From positions 10,409,860-10,473,859 of the forward strand of contig NC_049997.1 in assembly GCF_000003815.2 (NCBI RefSeq): a DNA stretch of 64,000 nucleotides, in the 5' to 3' direction. Shown here piece by piece: positions 1-11,000 of the stretch (position 1 is its first letter; every line of letters begins with the position of its first letter). This stretch comes from Branchiostoma floridae. Lineage: Eukaryota > Chordata > Leptocardii > Amphioxiformes > Branchiostomatidae. Under the pieces are notes generated by a model. It saw only the letters and a list, made by a program, of their open reading frames with translations. It was not told where the DNA came from and did no database searches. A program made the translations under genes and the position numbers.

Positions 1-1161
1 GGTGCAGGGATCGTAGAATTCGGCAAAAATATCGGGAAATCGGCCAGGGAAGTCAGTCTGTGCCAAGGTTCTTGTCAGCAAAACTCCCCTGGCATGCCTG
101 GCAAATTATTCTCTCTATGATAGCCAGCGTCAGTCTGGTAAAGACTATTAAGCTGTAGCCTGTATGCCAGACCCCCGATATCAAGAATATCTAAACTGAG
201 GGGGTTGTTGTAGAATTTCCCTAATGGCATGTTGGCTTTAGAGCCGAGGAGTTGGCTTGCGTACGCCCTAGAAACAGTCTGGCATCCAGGCTTCCTTCGT
301 CTTGGGTAGAAACATGTCCCGCTTCCAGAACTAGTCTCCAAGCAGACGTGTCAGCTGGATCACAAAAGAGAAGAATTAAATCAAGAGTTTGGCCAAATAG
401 GGACAAATAATTTGCCATGGCATCTCAATCAGTTTTTTGTAGTGACTTAACTTCTACTAGGCTTTTATTCCTAACTTGTTCAAAGTTCCCTATTTATATA
501 CTACTCAGCCAGGCCGGAGTCTGGTAGAGTCAACACCCTAACCCGAGTCTATATACCAGCTAGAAACACGGAACAGCACTTTCCCCGCTAGACGTCATAC
601 TGTACGACTGAAATGTATATGAAAGTAGCCTGGTTACCAAACCCCAGCCCGATCTCAAGTATCGCCCGATCTCGAGTATCTATCGCACGAAAGATATTTG
701 AGGTTGGGGTATGGTATCCAGGCTACAGCTAGCGTCTCTCAGGGTCTATCTCACGGAGGTCTGTGTAAAATTTTCTTGGCGCCAACGCGCTGCTCTACAC
801 GTAGGCTCTGGAAGTAGTCTGACACCCAGGCTAGTGAGGCTGTTGTTCGTTAATGTTTTGTCGACTTGCAGAAACCGCGAGTGGTCTTGATGAGCGCAGC
901 TGGAAGTTGCGGAAGATGACAGGGTCCACTTTACTGATGAGATGCTTCAAATCTGCGGGGAAGCAAAAATGTGCTTACTCAAATGAGGGGGGGGGGGGGC
1001 ATCAAGATGTAGATCGGACAGTGTTTGTGATAATTGTGTAGAGTAGTCTGTTTTCTGTTTCTGTTTTCCGGCTGGAAAGATAGGCTGTCATTGTCAGTAA
1101 AAAATGTCTAAAGGTGCTTATGTATGTACTTGTGCCGGAAAACAACCCCAGTATGGCCTAC
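1..1161. other. Gene-free stretch with dispersed repeat pieces
   Basis: No exon could be supported. A motif of the form CTGGAAACAGTCTGGCATCC (with changes) appears near 267-293 and 805-835, and again near 4950-4981 and 7645-7672, preceded by a TTGGCTTTAGAGCC-like stretch. It is therefore an interspersed repeat. A poly-G run lies at 987-999. Confidence 0.5.
570..725. repeat. Palindromic MITE-like repeat, copy 1
   Basis: A left flank (GGAACAGCACTTTCCCC...) is followed by an inverted repeat whose arms read CCTGGTTACCAAACCCCAGC and, near 699-722, its reverse complement with a few changes. Nearly the same sequence recurs at 5259-5408, so this is a dispersed element and not a chance hairpin. No coding capacity is visible. 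Confidence 0.75.
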
Positions 1162-1543
1162 GTCACATTTCCTACGCGGGGCCCGGCCGGGCTGTTTATG
1201 GAAACGAAAAATTAGATTTTATGCCAATAAATATGCACAAGGCATGCCGTTGAATCGTTTTTGGCCTGTTTTGTGTTTTTGTTGTCTTTTTAAAAATATT
1301 TATCGTTCCCAAAAGCTGCCCGGCCGGGCCCCTTTGAGGAACCTTAACCTTAGGCCTACGGCCCATTTCCGGGGCCCGGCCGGGCAGCTTTTGGGAACGA
1401 AAAGTATGATATAAACGTCTTCAAAAGACACCAAACTATACAGGACGTAAAGAGAATAGTCGGGGGCATTATTTGTGTACGTATACATTTCTAGTTTTCT
1501 TTTCCACAAACAGCCCGGTCGGGCCCCTGTTTGGAAATGTGAC
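1162..1543. mobile_element. MITE with a second MITE nested inside
   Basis: The outer ends are inverted: GTCACATTTCC plus a GGGCCCGGCCGGGC core on the left, and its reverse complement ending GGAAATGTGAC on the right. Inside, 1304-1404 is a second, tighter palindrome (CGTTCCCAAAAGCTGCCCGG to CCGGGCAGCTTTTGGGAACG). Both carry the same GC-rich core. A single arm with this core also occurs at 8358-8400. Non-coding. Confidence 0.75.
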
Positions 1544-2184
1544 GAAGCCTGCCCGTGGTTTCCAGGCTCACTAGACCCAGTCCCGAGGAATCTCTACAGC
1601 GGTGATCTCTGACGGCCTCCCGCCGGCGGCATGCATGTTGGTCCTAATTCAGAGAGTCTGATTTTAAAACGAGAAGGCGGGATGCCTACAAAATATGGTC
1701 TGACAAACTGCTAACATCTAGTTTGTAAGTAGTGTCGGAATAGAGTTTTAAAAGCCTGGGAAGTGGCTAGCTGAAAGTTGCTGCCATAGTTGATATCTAA
1801 TCTTTTGGGTCACTGAGAATACCTTCGGTACTTTCACTCTGTCTGAGTTTAAACTGATGCAAAAGTCCAGGTCTTTCCGGTTCTCCTGAATCCTGGAAGT
1901 CATCCAGAGTAGTTTTAGCCATTAGAAGGTACATTAGACGGATCTTACAAATTGGCCCACCAAATTGGTTCACCAAACCAGTTGCATATGGAGGAGAGTA
2001 CCGCGGCCGCCACCAACAATTTTTGGGTAGACAGTACTAGACACTTACTTATTTTGGGGCAGACACTTACTTTTTCGGGGGTGGGGGAGAGAGGGACACT
2101 TACTTTTTTTGGCAGATACTTACTTTTTGTGTCTGCCGCCCAAAACGCACACTTTGCTGCTGTGTCAGTCAAGAACCTAAGGTT
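1544..2184. other. No gene recognised
   Basis: Short open frames overlap on both strands but show no conserved motif or plausible exon with paired splice sites. The sequence contains a few TTACTT-rich direct repeats at 2040-2130. Confidence 0.4.
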
Positions 2185-2428
2185 GGTATCTCACTGCACT
2201 TGGGGCACCAGTGCGGCACTGCGGGGTTCGAAAGTTTGCTCAATGAATTCCAAAGATAAAGAAAGAATTTTCGTACGTTTTTCGTATTTTGTTGTCTTCC
2301 ACGTCATACTTTTACGTATTACGCAATATCTGAATGATGACAAATCGTTGAAAATAACACAGCAGTGCCGCAGTGAACGAACCCCGCAGTGCCGCTCCGG
2401 TGCCCCAAGTGCAGTGCGATTCCACCTG
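2185..2428. mobile_element. MITE, GTGCCCCAAGTGCAGTG family, copy 1
   Basis: Terminal inverted repeats read CACTGCACTTGGGGCACC on the left and GGTGCCCCAAGTGCAGTG on the right. The interior (TACTTTTACGTATTACGC and flanks) matches that of the elements at 8411-8638 and 8652-8903, so the three form one family. Open frames across it are artefacts. Confidence 0.8.
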
Positions 2429-3267
2429 CGTACTTTGCTGCTGTGTGAGCCGAGAACCTAATCTCCACATCACTCCTATTCTCAGAAACACTTGGAATTT
2501 CTCAGAGGGCATATTTGACCTTGACCTACTAAATCTGAATTGGATCAAAATATAAACTTTAAAAGATGCCAACTTCATTGTAGATCATTTCTGATATCTG
2601 GAAACGACGGCACCCGTCATGGGTCGCCTTACCATAAACCAAGACCATTGTGTGCGAATGAAATGGAAAAGAAATTGAAATATTTCTTCTGACAGAAGTT
2701 CTGTGCACTTTGTCGCGGAGCCTCTTTAATTCATAAACTACTGTAACTCTTGTATTGTAATAACACGGCACGTGTTCAATATTTATAAACAATAAATTAT
2801 TCTTATTTTGTGTAACGCAAACACTGCTATAACTGGGCGATAAGTTGGGCGGGGCACTACTAGTATACCGCGACTTAATCAGGATACCTCTATCACTTTC
2901 TATCATTTCTAAGTCGAAAGTCACCACTGCCCTTGTTAGTACCAAACACCGAAAGTTTAATACCTTCCAGAAATTAAAAGTTCACCCACCGCGTTACCAC
3001 AGGTGATTTCTATTTCAGCAATTCCGCAAACTTGACCTTCCCCCGGGTTAACAATGTCATTTCACTCAACTTGACCTTCTCTTTAACAAGGTCATTTCTG
3101 CGCAATGTCAATGACCTTTAATGCATTACCTAGTCTAGAGTCTACTTCGCTGCATGCCGTTTCAGACGGCAAATTTGCAGGAGACAACAGGCAACAAGGG
3201 AGAAGTATGTGAATTAAGTGGTTTTGTAACCTGGAATTCAAGATGGAGTCCAGGTTCTACACAATCA
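2429..3267. other. Gene-free stretch with nuclear-receptor half-site cluster
   Basis: No exon is supported. TGACCT/AGGTCA half-sites are concentrated here: a head-to-tail pair at 2514-2527 and single sites at 3031-3039, 3071-3078, 3087-3094 and 3112-3118. Binding is not shown; the cluster is only a sequence observation. Confidence 0.4.
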
Positions 3268-4380
3268 CTGGCGGATCCAGAAATTTGCTAAGGGGGGGCG
3301 CGCACCATGACGCGGCCGAAGGCCGCGGCCGCGCAGCGCAAGCTGCGCGGGGGGAGAGCACGAGAGGGGGGTTCCCCCTCTCGTTGGGGGGGTATGGGGG
3401 GCCTCCCCCAGAAAATTTTTAAGAAATAGAGGCTCTCTGGTGCATTTTAGAGCCATCTCTGAGCAAATTTGAGAAGCAAACTAACACTAACTTTTTGTCA
3501 TGTCTGTGGCTGTCTAGTTCACGTTAGGGACATTTTTTTTTTACTATTTTTAGCAACTACCACTGAGGGCAAACCTAACAAACCTATAAACGAAGGCTAG
3601 TTCCTCCTTGTTAATATTCATGGATGACGCCACGCTATACAAACAATATCGCAAATTATTTGTACCTGGCTGACGATTTGCCCTTCACCGCGAAGCGGCT
3701 CACGCTCCTATAAAATCGCATAGAAATCTCGTGGGATCTGAGCGGCTTGCCGGAGACGATTTTGAAAGTGTGTTACGCATTTGAAATTGCATATATCTCG
3801 GACTCTTTTTGCTTCTGCGGTGGCAATTGATGACGATTAATCGGGGGAAAATGACAACAAAAACGTCAGCACGGTCATTGCGGCGACTGATCAGAACTGG
3901 AGTGGGGAGAGGGGTGTCGGCGCACGACGCCAATTTTCCTAAGGCGGGGTCGATCGGTTGCGTCTCTCTGATGACGGACGATAGAAATCACCAGTTTATC
4001 AAAAATAATTAAATTCCGCTGATTTTCTGGAGATCTTACAAAATTTTCACGCTCTTTCTATATCTTCGAGCGCCGATTTTGGCTTTAATACAGCGACCCA
4101 CCAGTTTCATGGGGAGAAATTGATGCGGCCGCGCCCCGGGCCTTTACCGTAAGTTTACGTGACTCGAAAGACCCAATATTAATTGCAAACTGCAAGTTTC
4201 TCTAAATAATTACCAGAAAATCTCCTCTCAAATAAGCGAGTTAGTTTTATAACGTTGTCAATATTCTTGGCATAACTTCCGAAGACCCCTAGTAGCCTGG
4301 GTTTATCTTGCTCATTTTTTTTTTTGCCAGCTGAAGGGGGAGGCGCGCGCCTGGCGCGCCTCCCCCTGGATCCGCGCGTG
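3268..4380 (+). mobile_element. 1.1-kb non-autonomous DNA transposon, copy 1
   Basis: The ends are GCGGATCCAG on the left and CTGGATCCGC on the right, forming inverted termini. GC-rich subterminal blocks (GCGGCCGAAGGCCGC; GGCGCGCGCCTGGCGCGCC) flank an AT-richer body. The same sequence lies inverted at 19739-20793, with small indels. There is no transposase frame, so it would depend on a trans-acting enzyme. Confidence 0.8.
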
Positions 4381-4444
4381 AAAAAGATCTAGATCCTCGG
4401 TACCAAACTCAACATATTGCCAAGGAAAATTTGCCCAGGACCTA

Positions 4445-4636
4445 CTCTCCAAGCAGAGGTTAGGCCCCGGCTGTCTTTTTTTTACGTTTCTTAGTCGTTT
4501 TTATCGGGCTTTCTATTTTGTATTGTTTCTTGAAGTCCGCCAGCCAATACAAGATACAATGCAAAATAGAAAGCCCGATAAAAACGACTAAAAAATGTTT
4601 AAAAGAACAGCCGGAGCCTAACCTCTGCTTGGAGAG
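4445..4636. mobile_element. MITE, CTCTCCAAGCAGAGG family, copy 1
   Basis: Arms CTCTCCAAGCAGAGGTTAGG and the reverse complement CCTAACCTCTGCTTGGAGAG enclose a second inverted block (CGTTTTTATCGGGCTTTCTA and its complement). Related ends occur at 42297-42587 and 49163-49280, and a sister subfamily at 16390-16551 and 44157-44306. Confidence 0.8.
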
Positions 4637-5258
4637 AACCCAGCACCCCCCTTCCCCTGGAAGGCCCCCTTGGGCTGTTAATTGAATTCAGGCAGACAAA
4701 ATCACAGGGGTGGGCCTAGGCTGGGATAAAACTGCCGAGGAAGTGTAGTCTAGGATCGTCTAGATCCTTGTTGCCTGACTGTTGTGAGAATTCAGGCTCG
4801 ACACAGACCAGCTCCTCAGCTGTAGTACCAAAATACGTACCGCACGGACCTCCTTCCTCTGGTTAGACCCTGGAATAGGAAAACTTTCCACGAGAGTATG
4901 TTGGCCTTAGAGCCGACTCGGCTGGACCATGACACCATTCACACTTTAAAAAACGAGGCCCTGGAAACAGTCTGGCATCCAGGAGGGAGACTAGGTTAAG
5001 AGATCAAGCGTAACAGGTTCTAAAACTACGGAACTTTGCCCCCCTCCCCCCAAGTAAGTCAACAGGTTTCCGGAAAGGTTCAGACCTTGACACCTGCTTC
5101 GTATTGTCTGAAAGACGACACGATATCAACGTCATTGACCTTGAACCGACCCTTTTGACCTTGAATTCGTGACTGATGACGCAGGCTTAAGGACGAACAT
5201 CACATGCACTTGTCAGACCGCATAACGTTATCTTCAGTGTGGCATTTTTCTTATATAC
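4637..5258. other. Gene-free stretch
   Basis: Holds another copy of the GGAAACAGTCTGGCATCC repeat (about 4955-4981) and two TGACCTTGA-type extended half-sites at 5135-5144 and 5156-5164. No exon is seen. Confidence 0.4.
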
Positions 5259-5408
5259 GGAACAGCACTATCCCCGCTAGACGTCATACTGTACGACTGA
5301 AATGTATATGAAAGTAGCCTGGATACCAGACCCCAGCCCAATCTCAAATATATCTATCGACCACACGATGGATATTTTTGAGATCGGGCTGAGGTCTTGT
5401 ATCCAGGA
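5259..5408. repeat. Palindromic MITE-like repeat, copy 2
   Basis: Matches 570-725 from GGAACAGCAC through the palindrome arms; the right arm here reads GGTCTTGTATCCAGG. The flanking non-palindromic 60 bases are also shared, so the mobile or duplicated unit is larger than the hairpin. Confidence 0.75.
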
Positions 5409-5637
5409 TAATATAAAAGTAACTTCGTGGAAATGACAGTTAGTACAGAAAGTACAAGAAAAGGAAAGTTCAAAGGAGGGTGCCTGTTATCTTATTTAAG
5501 TAGGCCACCAAGGAATATGTATTTCGTTCGGATGTCATTCTGGAATTTCCACACGTTCATCTACTGTTTGGTTTGTATGAATACATCTACATCTACATTG
5601 TGGTAACCCCCAAATAGCCCCGCGTGGGGCATCGTGG

Positions 5638-5653
5638 GGGGGGGGGGGGGGGA
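5638..5653. repeat. Poly-G run
   Basis: An uninterrupted run of about 16 G follows a GC-rich hairpin (CCCCGCGTGGGGC). Likely to be length-variable and hard to sequence. Confidence 0.85.
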
Positions 5654-5739
5654 GCTGACGCTCCCAGGTTAGGGCGGGCAGGCCGCCTGCCTGACACGGA
5701 AAATAATACATTATCCCTTTGCTAATTTAAGGCAATCTA

Positions 5740-6397
5740 ATTAATATTAAATAGTGAAGTTTATTTGCAAGTTCTTGCCCGAGGGCTAATTGCAACATGA
5801 AGCATACAGAAGATATAGTAAACATACATAAAGTAATTTGGTATAGATAACAATGGTGACAAGTGTAAACAAGTGACTATTCTAACAATGATATTGACTG
5901 CTGAGAGCTACAATCTACGCATTTGGGGTTTGATTTCTTTTCTGGAAGCAGTGGAAGACGAAGTACCCCACATTTTCTATGATGAGTGGGTTATGTGACG
6001 TCAACAGCTTTATAGTTTTGTTTTCGTCTGTAAGCGTTTCGAAATTTTTGTGTGTTTTGCAAACCTCTTCAAATAACTCCTTTCTTTCCTGGTCATTGGA
6101 GAGGCAGTTAGAGAAAAAATGTATTTCGTCTTCCAACGGTTTTGCAATACAATGGTTACAGGTTCTTTCGCCCACAGGTAGCTTTTTGTACCGCCCTCTC
6201 TCAATTTCAAGGGGGTGAGCGCTAATTCTAAGTTTGCACATTGCCGATCTGACTTCGAAATTATCTAGTGACGTTAAATAAGTTTCCATTGAGTATCCCT
6301 TCTTTAGTTTCTTAAAGAATGTTAACTTACCATTATCTATAGATAGTCTATGAGAAAATGTCTGGATATATATATCTTCCAACCTTTTTCTTAACAA
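5740..6397 (-). mobile_element. Non-LTR retrotransposon (LINE) 3' fragment
   Basis: Reading the minus strand, a 160-codon frame (6397 to 5915) has the C-terminal zinc-knuckle-like signature of CR1/L2-type LINE polyproteins: C-N-H-C, then EDEIHFF, then N-C. It ends in FQKRNQTPNA. The 3' UTR below 5915 contains TTGCAAATAAACTTC, also found next to the LINE tail at 26825-27015. The reverse transcriptase part is missing, so this is a 5'-truncated dead copy. Confidence 0.8.
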
Positions 6398-8003
6398 TGT
6401 ACATATATGCTTATTAGAGGATTCAAAGTGGAAATATTATGGATGCAGAGAAGGCCACAGAAGATGCCGACTCTTCCTAATTGATCATGACAACGTTTTT
6501 CTTTTTTTTTCTGCGCAAATATGATTGATCTGATAAGCCCGACCATTTGGTAAGAGTTATTGTCCCACTCTCACCGAGCCAAGCGTTCCTTACATTCTTC
6601 AGCTAGCTCCAGATCAAAGATAAAGGATGGGCGACTTTCTCCTAGCCTACTTCACAGACTTCTGGAAAGGCGGTGTTCATTATTGTTATTCCTATTTTTT
6701 TCTGTGGTTCGCAAAACTGAAGTCTATTCTACATTCCCAGGTCCTCGACAACTTCGTTTCATGCCCCTTTGCAACGGCACATTATTCCATCCTGCTTAGA
6801 GTAAAAAAAGTGCATCATTTCCTTGTATTTAAAACCACTGGATTTATATGCTCAAGCCGGGAACATCTGTTTATCAATTAGAAGACCGGCTAAACTGGAA
6901 AACCACCCTACGTGGCCGAAAGGATCTACTATCTGCTATATTCAGCCGTTTTCATCCTACCATCGACTATTCGCTCGCTCACAGGAATGTTTTAATTAGA
7001 CGCGTGTCACTCTCAATCCCTCTGTAAAACTTCGGGTCTTCTCGTTTTTCATTTGGGCCACACCACAGAACGGAAATTCGTTCCAGAAGTCCGAAATCCA
7101 CGGAGTGGGTACCCTATATACTGATAGGACGTGTACACAAACAAATCGTTCACAGTGGCTCCTGTGGAGTAATGAGGTTGTTGGACACAGAAACACAGAC
7201 TGAAAACAGATTGTAGTACTAATAAATGCGCGTAATAAGTTTCTACAGAAGTAGGAGTAAAGTTGGTCAGTAGGTCAGTTGGTTGCATGGCTGGTTTATG
7301 AAGTACTAAAGTATGCGTTCTTTGTGAATAGTATGATTTGAAGAGGCAATGGGGGCTGGCCGTTTTAAGCTTTGTGACAATTTACAATTACAAAGACATA
7401 AAACTTTCAAAAGACTTCGTATCGTAACTTTTGTAAGAAGGAAGTTAATTAAGACAGGATGTCAGATTGTTTCTAACAGGTCAGCCCTAAGGCTCTAGGG
7501 CCAACGTGCCCCAAGAACATGTTACCCCTCACCCCGCCTTCTAATTCTTTATCAAGGGTCTATCAATAGAGTCAAACTCAGAACTTAATGTGGTAAATTT
7601 CCTTGGAAGCATGTTGGCTTACAGCCTAGGATCTGACCTGTGTAGACCCTGGAAACAGTCTTGCGTCCAGGCTAGATGTAGGTCAAGTTAGCGTCAGAGC
7701 TATCTCTAATCCATGGTCTCTGTACCGCCTCCAGTGCTTTTGATGTCTCAAACTCTTCCCAGATATAAATGAAGCAAAATGGAACAAAAATGTCAATTAG
7801 CCTTCCAGAAATATATGTTCTTTTTAGATCGGAAATAGCACATCTTTTTAAGGCTCTCTATATAATCAAATTTAAAAATAGATATATCTCATTTGTATCT
7901 TACCAAGTAGATAGAGGAGAAATGCTTTTTCTTGTGGTTCATACAAAAGAATGGCATTCGCGGTAACTTTGATCGTCTGACATTTTCCATGTTTGTTTTC
8001 CAG
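6398..8003. other. No gene recognised upstream of gene P
   Basis: This is where a first exon of gene P might be expected, but no ATG followed by a hydrophobic leader and a phase-0 donor was found. It holds a copy of the CCTGGAAACAGTCTTGCGTC repeat at about 7645-7672. Several open frames lack any recognisable feature. Confidence 0.4.
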
Positions 8004-8072
8004 GCCATGCCCACATGTAGCAGCAGCACGACGTGTTCCAAGGACCAGTTCTGTCTGCGGGGGTCATGTCAG
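8004..8072 (+). CDS. Gene P exon P1, short cysteine module
   Basis: Twenty-three codons between a TTTTCCAG acceptor and a GTAATC donor. Residues include CSSSTTC, then QFC and GSCQ, giving C-x5-C-x5-C-x4-C. It is the first exon I can support; it has no leader sequence, so at least one exon is missing upstream. Confidence 0.75.
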
Positions 8073-11000
8073 GTAATCAGGAACACTCGTCTGGTTATCA
8101 GGCGATGTGTTATCTTTCTGCTTGTCTGATCAAGGAGAAAGTCTGATACTAGTGCTTGCTGAGATTTGTTAAAGATGGTCTCAAGTGTTGGGAAGCCATT
8201 TTTCAATATATAATTGGGCATACGATGTTGCATGTTTGGCGCAAGTCAAGAACTATTTTGCAATTGCCTCCGTCCATGAAAAAAAACAAACAATTAATGC
8301 CCTCGACTATTCTTTTTACATCTTGTGTAGTTTGGTGTCTTTTATGTCGTACTTTCCGTTCCTGAAAGCTGCCCGGCCGGGCCCCGGTTTGGAATGTGCC
8401 TAATTCGAATGGTGGTAATTGGGGCACCGATGCGGCACTGTGGGGTTCGTTCAGTGCGGCATTATTGTGTTATTTTTGACGATTTTTGTATAATTCAAAT
8501 ATTGCGTAATACGCAAACTATGACTGAAAAGACAAAAAAATACAAAAAACGTAAGAAAATTCGTTCGTTATCTCTGAAATTCGTTGAGTCATCTACGAAC
8601 ACCCGTGTTGGTGCCCCAAGTGCAGTGAGATACCACCTTAACGCATAATTCTTAAGGCCCCCTCTCACTTGACGTGCGGCACGCTTGCGGCATTGCTGCG
8701 TTCGGAAGATGCTCAACGAATTTCAGAGATAAAGAACGAATTTTCTTACTTGTTGTATATTTTGTCGTCTTTTATGTTATACTTTTACGTATTGCGCAAT
8801 ATCTGAATCATAAAAAATCGAAGAAAATAACAAAACAGTGACGCAGTGAACGAACGCAGCAATGCCGCAAGCGTGCCGCGCGTCAAGTGAGAGGGGGCCT
8901 TAACGCCTCTCTCCTCTCCTCTCTTCCTGGTGACGTCAGACGATGCCGTGCGACAAAGACAGGGACTGCAAGTACCTGGACATGGGGGTGGAGGCGACCT
9001 GTGACACCAGCTCTCCACAAGGGGACAGCGCCGGGCACTGCGTACAGATGAGCAGTGAAGTTGTACGTAATAGATTCCCAGAGTTCTCACCAGGCCTGAT
9101 TTTTCACAGCATAGGGGTATCCGGTACCGCAGAGCCACGTGGTACACAATATATTATGAGCATTTTCAGGGGTCTGGGGGGAATCCTCCTAAAAATGTTT
9201 TAATTTTAACTCCATGAAACACTGTTACCTGCATTTTGAGGGCCAAATATAGGGAAAAATAGCAATTTATATTTTACCTTTGTTACAAAACTACTAGTTG
9301 AAACACAGCATAGGGACCCAAATCGCAGCATATGCTGAAAAAGGCCTGGCGAAAACAAAGATGAGCAGTGACGTTGTACGTAATAGAATTCACTTTATTG
9401 TTTATTAGCCTGATTAAATCTCGCTTATAGCAGCCCGCCCGACATCCGCCGGTCTCCTAAAAGCGTCTGCGGGGAGGGGCCAGTTACAGTACCGGACAGC
9501 AGAGTTTGTGTTACATAGATTAATTGTTTATAACCAGATCATTGACGTCTGTTTTTGGCGACGTCTCAGGGGCGAGCCAAATGGAATAGTATTGTGTTCA
9601 GTCTGCAAAAGTTCTAGAAATTGTACAGGAATGTGTCCACGGGAATGCTGGTCTATAGGAATGTTTGGAATTCCAAGCGGAACACCAAAATAGATAAAAC
9701 AATCACACCATAAAAGCAAGTGGGAGGTTACTGTGGTGTGGTTGTAGAGATGTTGTGCTGTAATGACCTGAACTGCTGTGTTTAGATACACCATGGCTGG
9801 AAATAGCTTACCGTCTATAGTATCTTTCACGGCGATGAAAATAAATAGCGATGTTAAGGATAGATATATAATGAAGTTCAGCACAGTGCAATGGTGATGA
9901 TGATGATGGCAATGTGGCCTATAACAATACGTTTTTCCCATTACAGAAGACATCGCCACCGGGTCCTGTTCCATCCTCGGTGTCGTACCCGTCATCTTAT
10001 CCGTCCCCGTACCCATCGCCTTACCCGTCCCCGTACCCATCGCCTTACCCGTATCCGTACCCATCCCCATCGCCGTCGCCAGTACCCTCACCCGTGTCAT
10101 ATCCGTCCCCATATCCATACCCTTCCCCGTCGCCAGTGTCCTCACCAGTGCCGTATCCGTATCCGTCACCAGTGTCCTCGCCGGTGTCGTATCCGTCCCC
10201 GGTGCCCTCCCCGGTGTCGTATCCGTCCCCGTATCCATACCCTTCACCGTCACCAGTGCCCTCGCCGGTCTCGTATCCATCCCCGTATCCATATCCTTCC
10301 CCGTCGCCCTCGCCGGTGTCGTATCCGTCCCCGTATCCGTATCCTTCCCCGTCGCCAGTGTCGTATCCGTCACCAGTGCCGTCACCAGTGTCGTATCCGT
10401 ATCCTTCCCCGTCGCCAGTGCCGTATCCGTATCCGTCGCCATCACCAGTGGTGTCACCGGTGTCGTATCCGTATCCAGTGCCATCACCTAGTACTTCGGT
10501 AAGTATACTAAGTAGTTGTATAACAGATCGCCATAGTGGTAGCAGTGGCCGAAAAAGGATGATCATAGTTTTATAAGATCACGTGCTGTGAGTAGTGGGT
10601 TATTCTACCAGAAGAAGGTGAAACACGCACAAGAGGAAAGTCTACAGTGTTAGGCCTTTCTGAGACATCTGGGTGTCTTTTGCCAGCACAAATGCATTTT
10701 AGACCTACATGTATAGGGCCACAGGAAGAATACCAAACTAATAGTGGATCTTACTTGTCAACGTTAAAACTAAGGGCAAAATCAACGATGTTGTCAAAAC
10801 CAGTGACATTCAACGTTGCTGACATCTTATTATGTTTTTTTCAATCCCTCTTCAGGTAGGGAACACGGTGTACTGTAAGACCAGCGCGGAGTGTTCGTCC
10901 GGCACATCTTGTATCACCGCATACCATCTAGAGAGCACACCGCTCACGTACGGCTTCTGCGGGACGGGAAGAAGTCAGAATCCATACCCTTATCCGGCCC

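Noticed and set aside
2559..2945. A 128-codon minus-strand frame
   Set aside because: No recognisable domain, no repeated use and no splice context; length is within chance for this AT content.
9528..10487. A 319-codon minus-strand frame rich in Thr, Asp and Gly
   Set aside because: It is the antisense shadow of the Tyr-Pro-Ser repeat exon; repetitive DNA keeps several frames open. The plus-strand frame has matching splice sites and phase.
10045..10566. A Gly/Asp/Tyr-repeat frame on the minus strand
   Set aside because: Same cause: the complement of the P3 repeat. It has no splice sites or neighbouring exons on that strand.
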